Origin: Bacteroidota bacterium
GTDB lineage: Bacteria; Bacteroidota; Bacteroidia; AKYH767-A; 2013-40CM-41-45
Length of the DNA stretch: 64,000 bases
Assembly: GCA_016711505.1 (NCBI GenBank)
Contig: JADJSV010000017.1
Span: 508,223-572,222 of the forward strand
Reading direction: 5' to 3'
Part shown: positions 1-8,314 of the stretch, piece by piece
How the letters are laid out: each line of letters starts with the position of its first letter
Position numbering within the stretch: the first letter of the stretch is position 1
Program-made: the position numbers and the translations under genes
Notes under the pieces: generated by a model
Told to the model about the DNA's origin: nothing
Database searches by the model: none
The model's input: the letters and a program-made list of their open reading frames with translations, nothing else

Positions 1-1179
1 TAGCTGATCAGCTTCTGTAGGCGACAAAAGTATCCTGGCAGTTCCGGAAACTATTTTGCTGCCGATTGCAATTCCCCTGACTATCAACTCTCCTTTATCT
101 TTTAATGTATAGATCTTGTGTTGTGTAAGACTTTTTTGCGAATGAATAGTTTCCGGCCGTGCCTGAACAATGTACATCTCTTCTGTCAATCCATCTTTCG
201 CCCACTCTATATCCATGGGTTGCTTATAATGTTCTTCTATTGCCTGTGCTGCCTGCGCAAGTTTCAATATCTCCTTATCAGATAATATGTATTTGTTTCG
301 GAGATTTTCAGGAGTATCAATATTCACCGTTGCAAGTCCTTGTTGATGGTCTATATTATCCGGATAAACGAGCATCTTCTCTTTACTTCCCAATTTCCGG
401 CTGATGATCGCTTCTTTATTTTCAGCGAGGGTTCTCTTGAAAATTAAAAACTCGTCAGGATTAACAGAGCCCTTTACAATATTCTCACCTAATCCCCAAC
501 TACCCGCTATGTGAATCACATCACGAAATCCGGAATCAGGTTCCAGCGTAAAACAAACTCCAGAACATCCGAGATCAGACCGGATCATTTTTTGAATACC
601 GACGGAAATAGCGATTTTCATATGATCAAACCCCTTATCTTCCCTGTACTTTATTGCTCGCTGATTAAATAACGATGCATAACAATTCAGTACTGCATTC
701 AGCAATGAATGACTACCACGGATATTTAAAAACGAATCGTGCTGTCCAGCGAAACTGGCACCGGGAAGATCTTCAGCTGTTGCGCTGCTTCTCACAGCAA
801 CATCAGTGTCGCTACCATACTTTTGCTGCATCCTGTAATACTCTTTCTCAATCTGCATTTTTGTTTCTTCCGGCAGCTTCGATGTTAGAATTAATTTTTT
901 TGCTGTATCGCTGATAATCTCAATATTCCTAAAATCTTTTCTATCTAACTTAGATAAAATCTCTGTTAAGGCCGACTTGAGATTATTAAAATAAATAAAA
1001 TCCCAGTAAGCATAAGATGTAAGTGCAAATCCTTCGGGAACTTTGACATCGCTTTCTGATAACGACTGAATCAATTCTCCCAAGGAGGCGTTTTTTCCAC
1101 CTACCATTGCAAGATCTTTTAAATTAACGTCTGAAAAACTTACAACCAGCTTCTCAGACGTATTGCCTGAATTTTCCAT
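1..1179 (-). CDS. ppsA: Phosphoenolpyruvate synthase, N-terminal part (cut by window edge)
   Basis: Phosphoenolpyruvate synthase makes PEP from pyruvate and ATP (AMP and phosphate released), the entry step of gluconeogenesis in the cytoplasm. The minus-strand frame is open from an ATG at 1179 to base 1, giving 393 residues. Visible are the PPDK N-terminal nucleotide-binding signatures: VGGKNASLGE near residue 25, VRSSATAEDLPGASFAGQHD near residue 125, and the domain-closing IVQARPET near residue 345. The last residues (IVSGTARILLSPTEADQL) begin the PEP-utilising mobile domain; the catalytic histidine and C-terminal barrel would lie beyond the window. About half of the usual ~800 residues are present, with no internal stop. 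The family is certain; which side pathway it serves is not visible. Its position beside stress genes would fit survival metabolism. Confidence 0.93.
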   Translation of the reverse strand, partial: MENSGNTSEKLVVSFSDVNLKDLAMVGGKNASLGELIQSLSESDVKVPEGFALTSYAYWDFIYFNNLKSALTEILSKLDRKDFRNIEIISDTAKKLILTSKLPEETKMQIEKEYYRMQQKYGSDTDVAVRSSATAEDLPGASFAGQHDSFLNIRGSHSLLNAVLNCYASLFNQRAIKYREDKGFDHMKIAISVGIQKMIRSDLGCSGVCFTLEPDSGFRDVIHIAGSWGLGENIVKGSVNPDEFLIFKRTLAENKEAIISRKLGSKEKMLVYPDNIDHQQGLATVNIDTPENLRNKYILSDKEILKLAQAAQAIEEHYKQPMDIEWAKDGLTEEMYIVQARPETIHSQKSLTQHKIYTLKDKGELIVRGIAIGSKIVSGTARILLSPTEADQL

Positions 1180-1342
1180 TTTATAAAGAATTAATAACCT
1201 GTGTGAAATATCATAGTCGGTATATGTGAATGATACACCATTTTTTTTGTTAGCCCCGGATGAAATAATTTTGAATAAAATGATCTGTTTCTCATATTTA
1301 TGAATAGCAGATCAGCTTCAAAACTGTTTTTTCATTAACTAT

Positions 1343-2944
1343 CTATTTTCTTTTTTCCGGTTGCGGATTTGGTTTTGCCGGAGCTAATTTATCAGGAATT
1401 GATTTCCGGATATCCGGTTTTCTAGGCGTTACAGGTGGCTTAGGCGTTACCGGTTGTTTAGGCTGAACTTTTTCCTTTGGAACCATCTCTCTGATTTTCG
1501 GCTGCGTCTTTACTTTCGGCGAAGTGCTCTCCCATTCTTCTCTATGATAATCCTGAGCCTTTTGTCTGTCATTGTATTGTTCCGGTTTTCCGGTATCAAT
1601 TTTCGGAGGCTTCTGATCTTTTATGACAGGTTTAGTGTCTGTTTCAATTTTAGTTTCTCCGCCTTTAACCAATTCATTATTTCTCTTTAAAACAGGAAAA
1701 TTGCTTTTATTCTGTTCATAATATTCATCTCTCTGAATAGTATTCAAATCTTTTTCCGGAACGGTCTTTTACCGTATTCAATTGACCCAGTTCTTTCATT
1801 GTTTCAATACCATTTGTTTTATTCCTGATAAAGTCGCGAGGTAAATATTTTTATTTTCCTCTACCCATCTGTTAACAACAATAGAATTTGAACCTATTGA
1901 ATTTCGATGTCCATAATAATGTGATACAAATGTGTGACCAATATGCGGATGATGATGCCAATGATGTGGATGATAAAAGTACCAGTGTACAAATCTGTAA
2001 GAAGGCATGCCTATGATAATAATATTCCCGAAAGGATCATAATAAAATCCCAGATCTACCCAAACCGGAACAGGATACCAATAGGGTTCCGGATACCAGA
2101 AAGGATAACCGTACCAATAAGGATATGGATAATAATTATAATGAACGATCACATTATTAGTTACTGCAAGAGATTTAATTTCATTTTCAGACTTTTCGTT
2201 TTCAGAACTGTATTCTCCGGCAAGTGCTTTCAGATCATTCAAATTGTTGGTGTCTTTCTGAACAGAGTCTTTCCATTGTAATAATTCCTCAGCATTTTGT
2301 CTTGCAACTGCCAGACTAACTGAGTCTGCAAAATGAATTACATTTTCAGGATTCCTTTTATACTCCGCGCCTGCCATCACTGCTATATCCAGATGATCAT
2401 TCAAAATAGAAAGTACTTCAGGGAAAGAAAGTAATTCCCTGTAAGCTCTTTTTGTTTTTTCAGTATAGCCTGAAAGTAAAGTTTCAAAGTTCTGCCCGGT
2501 AACTTTATTCAGTGAATCTATACTTTTCAATGACCCGGGATTATTACGAATATGTTTCATTGCAAGCCCTTTAACTTCTTCCGGGTATCCTTCAAATACT
2601 TTATCCGTTTCTGATACAGATCTATCTTTTACAAGCGCAGTAATCAATTCAGGATATCTGCTCAGATTCCAAAGTTCTTCCTGTTCTTCTCTGCTTTTTG
2701 ATGCTAATAATTCTCTGAATGCGAAAGCTGATTTCTCCTGTTGCATTGACAATCTGACCAAGAGTTCAGGATACTGGCTTGCTTCAAAAATATTCAGCCG
2801 AACACTATCCGGATACAATGCAAGAGCATTGATTGCAGCAGAATCTTCTTTAGAAAAATTCGTTGTATTAACAGATTTTTGCGCGGTCAAATTAAGCGAC
2901 AAAAAGATGAACTGGATTGAAATAAAAATGATTCTGATATTCAT
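1343..2944 (-). CDS. Secreted DUF3300-like protein, broken by two opposite one-base frameshifts
   Basis: Residues 1-21 form a signal peptide ending in TAQ. The next ~220 residues contain repeated 'YP-E/D-x-hydrophobic' blocks (ALALYPDSV, SQYPELLV, SRYPELIT) resembling DUF3300. A Tyr/Trp/Pro/His-rich surface segment follows (WYPEPYWYPVPVW, HPHHWHHHP). The first frame stops at 1796, but the next frame continues as KYLPRDFIRNKTNG… and a third frame gives DLNTIQRDEYYEQNK… into a Pro/Lys-rich tail ending at 1343. Adding one A at the A5 run near 1846 and removing one A near 1755 restores a single 533-residue protein. The apparent 134-aa ORF at 1343-1747 starts with TTG and is simply its tail. The function is unknown; it is probably an envelope or surface protein. 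Whether the breaks are real or sequencing errors cannot be decided here. Confidence 0.72.
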
Positions 2945-3005
2945 GATAATTATTTTTAAAATAAATTAAAATAATTGAATTAGTAGCATATTCTTTCACG
3001 GAAAA

Positions 3006-3248
3006 TTAAATTCCATCTTCCAAATTAGTACCGGACTTTTTAAAAGTAATTTTCATTTTTATCTTTCTCTGAATTCTTACAACTTTGATCTTTGTGTAAA
3101 ACTTTCGGATCCGTTTCTTATGGACTGTCGGTGCATTAGAAATATTTTTCAGAAAGTAGTGATTCACTGTTTTTAATCCTCCAATCCAGTCAATAACTTC
3201 TGCTTGCAGAAAACGATAATTGTTTACCATGATCCTTTTGACTTCCAT
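3006..3248 (-). CDS. Small basic hypothetical protein
   Basis: This is an 80-residue frame with an ATG start, rich in Lys, Arg and Ile in its second half (KKRIRKFYTKIKVVRIQRKIKMKI). It shows no signal peptide, membrane span or motif that I recognise. It lies between the DUF3300-like gene and a divergent 36-aa membrane peptide. Its composition could be that of a real small basic protein or of an AT-rich non-coding frame. It is kept because nothing else occupies the interval and the start is upstream-compatible, but support is weak. Confidence 0.3.
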   Translation of the reverse strand: MEVKRIMVNNYRFLQAEVIDWIGGLKTVNHYFLKNISNAPTVHKKRIRKFYTKIKVVRIQRKIKMKITFKKSGTNLEDGI

Positions 3249-3406
3249 TATTAGTTTAACAAATAAATCCTCGAATACTTCCTGTGTAAAGTTTCTTCTT
3301 AAATAAGGAATGAAATATGATGAATCTTAGGAAACTTTCGGAGGTCTGTCATTGTAAATCCAATAATATTCAACTACCTTGTCAGTTCTGATTAAAGCAT
3401 ATAACT

Positions 3407-3517
3407 ATGGACAAAATTATTTCACACCTGAAAAAACACTCTATCAAGTATTGGGGTCTGATAATAGTTGTCGTTTTTATTCTGTACTATTTCCTGACAA
3501 CAAAAAATCTGAATTAG
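3407..3517 (+). CDS. 36-aa single-span membrane peptide
   Basis: ATG at 3407 opens a 36-residue frame ending in TAG at 3517. The peptide begins with a positively charged amphipathic stretch (MDKIISHLKKHSIKYW) and continues with one clear hydrophobic span (GLIIVVVFILYYFL), then the polar tail TTKNLN. That layout, Lys/His-rich inside followed by a 14-20 residue span and a short tail, is typical of genuine bacterial small membrane proteins. No homologue is recognised by name. It sits 120 bp before the coiled-coil stress-type gene at 3638 on the same strand and could be cotranscribed with it. Confidence 0.5.
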   Translation: MDKIISHLKKHSIKYWGLIIVVVFILYYFLTTKNLN

Positions 3518-3575
3518 TAAAACGTCGTTTTTAAGAATTTCCTCAGTAAACAGCGTCTTATATCATATGATTTGC

Positions 3576-3587
3576 TGAGTATAGTCA
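3576..3587. promoter_or_regulatory. Weak CRP/FNR-like half-symmetric box
   Basis: TGAGTATAGTCA has the TGA-N6-TCA core of CRP/FNR-family sites with one asymmetric position. It is centred about 56 bp before the ATG at 3638. On its own it would be ignored. It is listed only because stronger, fully symmetric copies lie upstream of other stress genes in this window. Confidence 0.2.
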
Positions 3588-3637
3588 TCTCTAAAGCTAT
3601 TTATAAATTGAAACTTTGATATATAAACTTTGAAATC

Positions 3638-4252
3638 ATGGAAGCAAATACCCAAACAAATCAAACAAGTATGTTCTCAGAAAAACTAAACAAATTCCAG
3701 CAGGAAATTGAAGAGTTTGCATTACAGTTTTCGCTCGGAAAAGCTGAAGCCAAAGATAAGTTTCAGGAAGTCCGGAAAGAATTCAAGGCACAGGTAAATG
3801 AATGGATCAGCTCCATAAAAGAAAGTAAAGAACAGTCAACTGAAAAAATTAAAAGTTTACTGGAAGAATTGCAGATACAATTGGCGCTGGGAAAAGCTGA
3901 AGCAAAAGAAGTTTATGAAGAGCAAAGAAAAAAGATGGAGCGTCTGATCACTGAAGTGGAAACAGAATTAAAAAATCAACCTCAATTAAAATATCTTCTG
4001 CCAGAAATTAAACTTGAATTAATAAAGATCAAATTAAAACTTCAGATCCTTAGCATTGAATTCAAGCTCAAACAAAATGACATGAGTAAAATGATACATC
4101 AGGAACTGAATAAACTCAGGACTAATTTTGATTACCTATTCAAGAATGATTCCAAAGATTCATTTCACATTAAAGAAAAAGTCGATCATTTCAACAATGA
4201 AATAGAAAAGGCTTTTGATCATTTGAAAAAAGCAATAAAGTCTTTCTCATAA
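3638..4252 (+). CDS. Coiled-coil protein with duplicated LGKAEAK motif
   Basis: A 204-residue, highly charged, soluble protein without signal peptide or membrane span; most of it should be alpha-helical coiled coil (Glu/Lys/Gln/Leu heptads). Two related segments are visible: 'FALQFSLGKAEAKDKFQEVRKEF' near residue 28 (given only as landmark) and 'LQIQLALGKAEAKEVYEEQRK' near residue 80, so the N-terminal half is an internal duplication. The remaining ~90 residues are a second helical region (LELIKIKLKLQIL). Proteins with this (L/S)LGKAEA signature exist in many bacteria without a known role. Surrounding USP and DUF2238 genes suggest a stress-induced cytoplasmic protein, which is inference. A strong terminator follows directly. 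Confidence 0.75.
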   Translation: MEANTQTNQTSMFSEKLNKFQQEIEEFALQFSLGKAEAKDKFQEVRKEFKAQVNEWISSIKESKEQSTEKIKSLLEELQIQLALGKAEAKEVYEEQRKKMERLITEVETELKNQPQLKYLLPEIKLELIKIKLKLQILSIEFKLKQNDMSKMIHQELNKLRTNFDYLFKNDSKDSFHIKEKVDHFNNEIEKAFDHLKKAIKSFS

Positions 4253-4270
4253 ATCTTAAACTTCGCATTA

Positions 4271-4307
4271 AAGCCTCATCAGAAATAATATTCTGACGAG
4301 GCTTTTT
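4271..4307. terminator. Intrinsic terminator, probably bidirectional
   Basis: The arms AAGCCTCaTCAGAA and TTCTGAcGAGGCTT form a 14-bp stem with one mismatch around an ATAATA loop, followed by TTTTT on the plus strand and preceded by A-rich sequence. It sits between the converging genes ending at 4252 (+) and 4330 (-) and can serve both. Confidence 0.85.
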
Positions 4308-4329
4308 GTTTTAACTTAATTCCTTCTTG

Positions 4330-4848
4330 TCATTTGTTCTGCCCTAATCTGAAACCAATCGTCCGCTGAGTGACATCCTGATCCAGAAAAGTTTGTAAAC
4401 CGATAGTGTAACTTTCTGTTATTTTCCCGAAAAGATATTCATAAAATTTCTGATGATCGGGAAGATTGCTTTCATCAATTTCAAATTCTTCCTCATAGTC
4501 AATTAATTTTACAAGATAATTCCTGTCTTTTAACTTTTTAAAAATTAATCCCAGTATGATCGTCTCCTGCGGGAATACATCTTTCCCTTCATAGACATTG
4601 ATCCCAAAAGCGAATTCCCAAAATGAATCTGCTCTTATTGACAATGTGTTGAATATTGGCGCCGGTACAGATTCATATTCTCCTTCCTCGTTTAATTTGA
4701 AAAAAGACAATTGTGAATAGGGAATCTGAAAATGATCTACTATACCTTTCCAAAGATCACCGGCAAACTGATGACATTCGCTTCTGTATTTTTTAAATTC
4801 TTCACGTGCTCCACTATAGGAATCACAAATGGACTCAAACTTTGTCAT
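4330..4848 (-). CDS. Conserved-looking hypothetical cytoplasmic protein
   Basis: A 172-residue protein with normal mixed composition, no signal peptide and no membrane span. Visible features are a Glu/Tyr-rich acidic stretch (LIDYEEEFEIDESN) and a hydrophobic core stretch (QETIILGLIFKKL). I do not recognise the family. It starts 48 bp after the DUF2238 gene on the same strand, so the two probably form an operon read from the divergent promoter region at 5509-5748 shared with the USP gene. Its ordinary codon use and its end at a good terminator support it being real. Confidence 0.7.
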   Translation of the reverse strand: MTKFESICDSYSGAREEFKKYRSECHQFAGDLWKGIVDHFQIPYSQLSFFKLNEEGEYESVPAPIFNTLSIRADSFWEFAFGINVYEGKDVFPQETIILGLIFKKLKDRNYLVKLIDYEEEFEIDESNLPDHQKFYEYLFGKITESYTIGLQTFLDQDVTQRTIGFRLGQNK

Positions 4849-4896
4849 AGATTATTAATTTAAACAGGTTATGTCGGATAATTACATAATTGATTT

Positions 4897-5508
4897 CTAT
4901 GCAACTCTTCTAAGGTGAAAGATTTTTTTTGAAATAAGCATAATGGTTATAACAAGAAATACTCCTATAAACGTCATCGCCATATCTTTTGGCGTATCAT
5001 AGAAATCATCCTGAGCTCCAATGAAAAGAAAGGACAAGCGTGGACCTGAAAATTCAAATACCAGCCATTCAAGAATTTCATATACTGAAGCCATACCAAG
5101 TAAAAGTGCAGCCGGGATCATATAATTCATAAATTTCCGGTTCCCTATCTCATATTTTATCATTTCATACAACGGATAGAATAATAAGAAACCATAGAAG
5201 AAATGAGTAAACCGGTCAAAGACATTTCGTGTGGTATTAAACCATGTCGATAATTCAAATCCTATCGGCACATAGCCAACCCCATAATGCGCCTGAATTA
5301 CGGGCATTATCATATAGACAAAGATCAGTAAATAGGATCCATCCGAGATTCTGAACCGCTCTCCTAAATATATAAACAGCGGTACAAAAATTATTACAGG
5401 CAACAATTCCAAAAACCAGTTTTCACCTGATAATGGATTGACTGCAGATCCCAAAACGGCTAATATAAAAATTGTTAATAGTGCAATCTTAAATTTCGAT
5501 TTCGCCAT
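4897..5508 (-). CDS. DUF2238 (YjdF-like) integral membrane protein
   Basis: A 203-residue protein with about six membrane spans (for example LLPVIIFVPLFIYLG, YLLIFVYMIMPVI, HFFYGFLLFYPLY, MIPAALLLGMASVYEI and FIGVFLVITIMLI). The family's conserved polar positions are present: AHYGVGYVP, RNVFDRFTHFFYGF, a YEILEW motif and the GAQDDFYDTPKDM motif near residue 165. This matches the E. coli YjdF/DUF2238 family in length and motif order. The biochemical role of the family is not established. It is divergently transcribed from the USP gene at 5749 across a 240-bp region carrying two CRP/FNR-like boxes. Confidence 0.85.
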   Translation of the reverse strand: MAKSKFKIALLTIFILAVLGSAVNPLSGENWFLELLPVIIFVPLFIYLGERFRISDGSYLLIFVYMIMPVIQAHYGVGYVPIGFELSTWFNTTRNVFDRFTHFFYGFLLFYPLYEMIKYEIGNRKFMNYMIPAALLLGMASVYEILEWLVFEFSGPRLSFLFIGAQDDFYDTPKDMAMTFIGVFLVITIMLISKKIFHLRRVA

Positions 5509-5680
5509 GTGTCCATAAAAATTAAATAATGTATATTAAAAAATATCCTACTCCACCTGTCAACTTGCAAAAACACTTTTCTGCTTTAAAGTACAACAAA
5601 AGCTCAATCGTGTCTTCTATTGCTCTGTTCCAGCGGTGAATTTGAGACTCCATATTAACGAATAAATCATACAATCAGAC

Positions 5681-5714
5681 TGACACGTATCATCGTTAAT
5701 CTTGACATAAGTCA
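5681..5714. promoter_or_regulatory. Two CRP/FNR-like boxes upstream of USP gene
   Basis: TGACACGTATCA (5681-5692) and the fully symmetric TGACATAAGTCA (5703-5714) both show TGA-N6-TCA. Their centres are 22 bp apart, two helical turns, and the second centre is about 40 bp before the ATG at 5749, a usual activator position. They lie in the divergent region between the DUF2238 gene and the USP gene. The assignment to the CRP/FNR superfamily rests on motif shape only. Confidence 0.5.
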
Positions 5715-5748
5715 CAACTTTACCGGGTCACTTCATTAGCTTTACTGA

Positions 5749-6588
5749 ATGAGGACAATTCTAACCGCAAGCGATTTTTCCAAAAACGGGAATAATACTG
5801 TCGAATATGCAGCCAGCCTTGCTGAAGTTTTTAATTCAAGACTGATCATTTGCCATGTCAATGAGACTTTCACGCAGAATATAAGAATCAGCGAAAGTGC
5901 AGTCAATACAGAGTTGCTTTCTGAAATGAGATCAAATCTGGAATTGTTGAAACAAAAAATTCTGAACAAACATCCTCATCTATCAATTGATTGTATTGTT
6001 TTGACCGGATCAACATCTCATGAAACTATAAAGAACTATTCTGAAGAAAACAAAATAGATCTTATTGTTATTGGTTGTACAGGAACAAATGTCATTGAAA
6101 GAAAACTGATGGGTAGTACAAGTTCTAAGTTAATTCTCTCTTCGACGATCCCATTAATATGCATACCAGAACACACAAACTATTCACCAATTAAACGAAT
6201 TGCATTTGCAACGGATCTTAGAGAAGATAATCTTAGTGCATCTCATAGCATAATCACTTTTGCAAAACAATTTCAATCTGAAATTTCGTTTCTCTTTATC
6301 GATAAAAAAGATGAAATACATACTGAAGAACAAATTTCAGAGTTGACCAGAAAAATCCGGGAGAAGGTACATTACCCGAAAATTTCCGGCTATATCATAC
6401 AGCATATTAATTTAAACAAAGGGATAAACGCATTTCATAAGAAACACAATATCGATCTGCTCGTAATGCTTAAACATGTTGATGAAAACTCAAACATAGC
6501 ATTGTCCAAGAGTAATACCGTATATGTATCAGAACATACCACTTTGCCTTTACTTGTATTAAGGTCCGGAATAATTTCTGTTATCTAA
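5749..6588 (+). CDS. Tandem universal stress protein (two UspA domains)
   Basis: This is a 279-residue cytoplasmic protein with two UspA folds. Domain 1 (about 1-143) starts MRTILTASDFS and contains the ATP-binding motif G-x2-G-x9-G-S (GCTGTNVIERKLMGSTS near residue 118) followed by STIPLICIPE. Domain 2 (about 147-279) starts IKRIAFATDLRED and is more degenerate, lacking a clear G-x2-G loop and ending in TTLPLLVLRSG. Such proteins bind ATP or dimerise and help cells survive starvation and low oxygen. The gene is divergent from DUF2238 and converges on the USP-cdsA-baeRF operon, with only 15 bp between the stops. FNR-like boxes lie just upstream. Confidence 0.92.
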   Translation: MRTILTASDFSKNGNNTVEYAASLAEVFNSRLIICHVNETFTQNIRISESAVNTELLSEMRSNLELLKQKILNKHPHLSIDCIVLTGSTSHETIKNYSEENKIDLIVIGCTGTNVIERKLMGSTSSKLILSSTIPLICIPEHTNYSPIKRIAFATDLREDNLSASHSIITFAKQFQSEISFLFIDKKDEIHTEEQISELTRKIREKVHYPKISGYIIQHINLNKGINAFHKKHNIDLLVMLKHVDENSNIALSKSNTVYVSEHTTLPLLVLRSGIISVI

Positions 6589-6603
6589 TGTGCTTTCTAC
6601 CAC

Positions 6604-7713
6604 TTACTGGTATCGTTTTATCAAAGCAATTCCATCAAATTTATTCAGCATGCCCGGTTCAACGAAAGACACTTTTCCATGCTTATCGAGAACTATATGA
6701 GCTAATCTGCTTCCGATATCTTTGATAAAAGTATCACTTTCTGAATTCTGAATATCTGTAAAATAATTCTGTTCAGAATTTAAAAATACCGGTTTCAAAT
6801 AATTTCGCTCCAATATTAAAGTCATCCCTTTGCCTTCGATCGCAGAATTATAAACATCATCTAGACCGATATCAACGAGATCCCGCCCAAACTTTTCATC
6901 AATTTCATTGATAATTTTATTGGTTTCCGAAACGAAGTACGATTCAACCATTTGCCATGATTTAGCCCGCAGTTCAGGCAGGTCGTGTTCAAAATTTCCA
7001 TGAATCTCTCCGATAATAATTGAGTTGTGATGACTCAGGGACTTAAATAATGCAGGTTCCTTTCCTGTTCCCGTAATTATCAAAACACTGTCCTTTGAGA
7101 TCAAATTATTTATAAAGTGATCGACTTCTTTGTAAAATTTCTTCAGGCCGATAATTTGTGTGTCCGATTTATCTTTTTCTACGCTTTTCAAACCATATCC
7201 TGTAGAAGAACCTATGGAAGTATGCTCGTATTCTTTATCGTCGTCAAATTTTAAATTATGATTTCCTGTAACTTCAATAAGGGTTCCTGAATTGCCCTTA
7301 TATAATTTTGCACTCTTCATTGTTAGACTTAATACAAAATAATCGATTGCTAATTGGGTTTTATATAAAAGCTCCCTCATCTGAAATTCCTTGTCGATCA
7401 AAAAATACTCTTCTACTTCAAATGGGAAAGTAATAATACTTTTCATTTCTTTCGACAAGTAAATCCCGACACCTTTGGCTCCGCTGATCTTTGAGAATTC
7501 CTTTTTAAGGGAATTCAAAGATGTCTTGATTCCTTCTGCTTCAGATGTTGAATTGCTTTTATCAAGTTCTGAAATGGCGTCAGAAACAATTTTGTGAAAC
7601 CTGATACTGTCTTCTTCTGCCTGAGCAGGAACAGAATGCAATGGCATAATAATCGTTAAACATAACTGACCGGTTGTGTTCTTAATTTTCAAATATTCTT
7701 CATCTGTTTTCAT
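6604..7713 (-). CDS. baeRF family-3 (Balon-type) eRF1-like protein, putative ribosome hibernation factor
   Basis: This 369-residue cytoplasmic protein resembles the bacterial archaeo-eukaryotic release-factor family 3. It has an N-terminal domain with beta segments (AKGVGIYLSKEM, FPFEVEEYFLIDKEF), then the VLSLTMKSAKLYKG strand typical of the family near residue 130. A loop SIGSSTGYGL near 168 and the central L-I-I-T-G-T-G-K-E-P segment near 213 follow. The C-terminal signature is 'DDVYNSAIEGKGMTLILE' near 290. No GGQ peptide-release motif is present, as expected for hibernation-type members. Balon of Psychrobacter, from the same superfamily, occupies the ribosomal A site during stress. By family and by its operon with a USP I infer a similar role; a different translational role cannot be excluded. 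Its start overlaps the upstream gene by 14 bp. Confidence 0.72.
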   Translation of the reverse strand: MKTDEEYLKIKNTTGQLCLTIIMPLHSVPAQAEEDSIRFHKIVSDAISELDKSNSTSEAEGIKTSLNSLKKEFSKISGAKGVGIYLSKEMKSIITFPFEVEEYFLIDKEFQMRELLYKTQLAIDYFVLSLTMKSAKLYKGNSGTLIEVTGNHNLKFDDDKEYEHTSIGSSTGYGLKSVEKDKSDTQIIGLKKFYKEVDHFINNLISKDSVLIITGTGKEPALFKSLSHHNSIIIGEIHGNFEHDLPELRAKSWQMVESYFVSETNKIINEIDEKFGRDLVDIGLDDVYNSAIEGKGMTLILERNYLKPVFLNSEQNYFTDIQNSESDTFIKDIGSRLAHIVLDKHGKVSFVEPGMLNKFDGIALIKRYQ

Positions 7714-8314
7714 AACTTTTATTTTTTATTTTATTTAATTGTACATTTTCGGGTAACCAAAATATTCCTTTCACATTTGTTAGCCATCCGGGAAGAATAT
7801 ATACCATCGCAATTTCTTCAATTAGATCCAGACCTGTTATTATCACCGCTGAATAAAACAAAAACAAATCCGGGTCAGGCATTATAAATATGTGTATTAA
7901 AAAAAGTCCCTGCAACAATGCTCCGACCTTTGCTAGATAAGTGTGAAAGCTGGTGAACTTCTGATATTTAATCAGTGAATATGAAATTTGAATCAGGAAA
8001 AGAAAGAACAGAGTAAGAAAGGCTAATTTATGTTCCAGCATGAATTCAGATTTATACATTATCATACCAATGACTGCCATTAGCACTGTCAGATCATCTC
8101 CTATAGAATCCATTCTTGTTCCTAATATACTTGTCACCTTGAATTTTCTCGCAAGAAATCCATCTATCAAATCTGTAAAAAAACTCAGTACAAGAAATTT
8201 TGCAAATGTATCCAGCCTGTTTGAAACAAGAAGATAGAGTAATAATGGAGCTGCTAATATGCGGTACAATGTAATTGCATTAACGATATAGAAAGAAGTT
8301 CGTCTCATCTGCAA
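7700..8314 (-). CDS. CDP-alcohol phosphatidyltransferase family membrane enzyme
   Basis: A 204-residue membrane protein with 5-6 spans. It carries the complete catalytic signature D-x2-D-G-x2-A-R-x8-G-x3-D-x3-D at residues ~48-73 (DLIDGFLAR…GTRMDSIGD), which binds Mg2+ and CDP-diacylglycerol. Such enzymes transfer the phosphatidyl group to an alcohol (glycerol-3-phosphate, serine, inositol, glycerol); the acceptor cannot be told from the sequence. It overlaps cdsA by 10 bp and the eRF1-like gene by 14 bp, so translation is probably coupled. CdsA makes exactly the CDP-diacylglycerol this enzyme uses. Confidence 0.9.
   Translation of the reverse strand: MQMRRTSFYIVNAITLYRILAAPLLLYLLVSNRLDTFAKFLVLSFFTDLIDGFLARKFKVTSILGTRMDSIGDDLTVLMAVIGMIMYKSEFMLEHKLAFLTLFFLFLIQISYSLIKYQKFTSFHTYLAKVGALLQGLFLIHIFIMPDPDLFLFYSAVIITGLDLIEEIAMVYILPGWLTNVKGIFWLPENVQLNKIKNKSYENR

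Noticed and set aside
1934..2281. 115-aa plus-strand ORF opposite the DUF3300-like gene
   Set aside because: An antisense shadow of the Tyr/His/Pro-rich coding region; its composition merely mirrors it.
6604..7713. Active peptide-chain release factor
   Set aside because: No GGQ motif is present in the eRF1-like protein; the family's bacterial members are better linked to hibernation or rescue.
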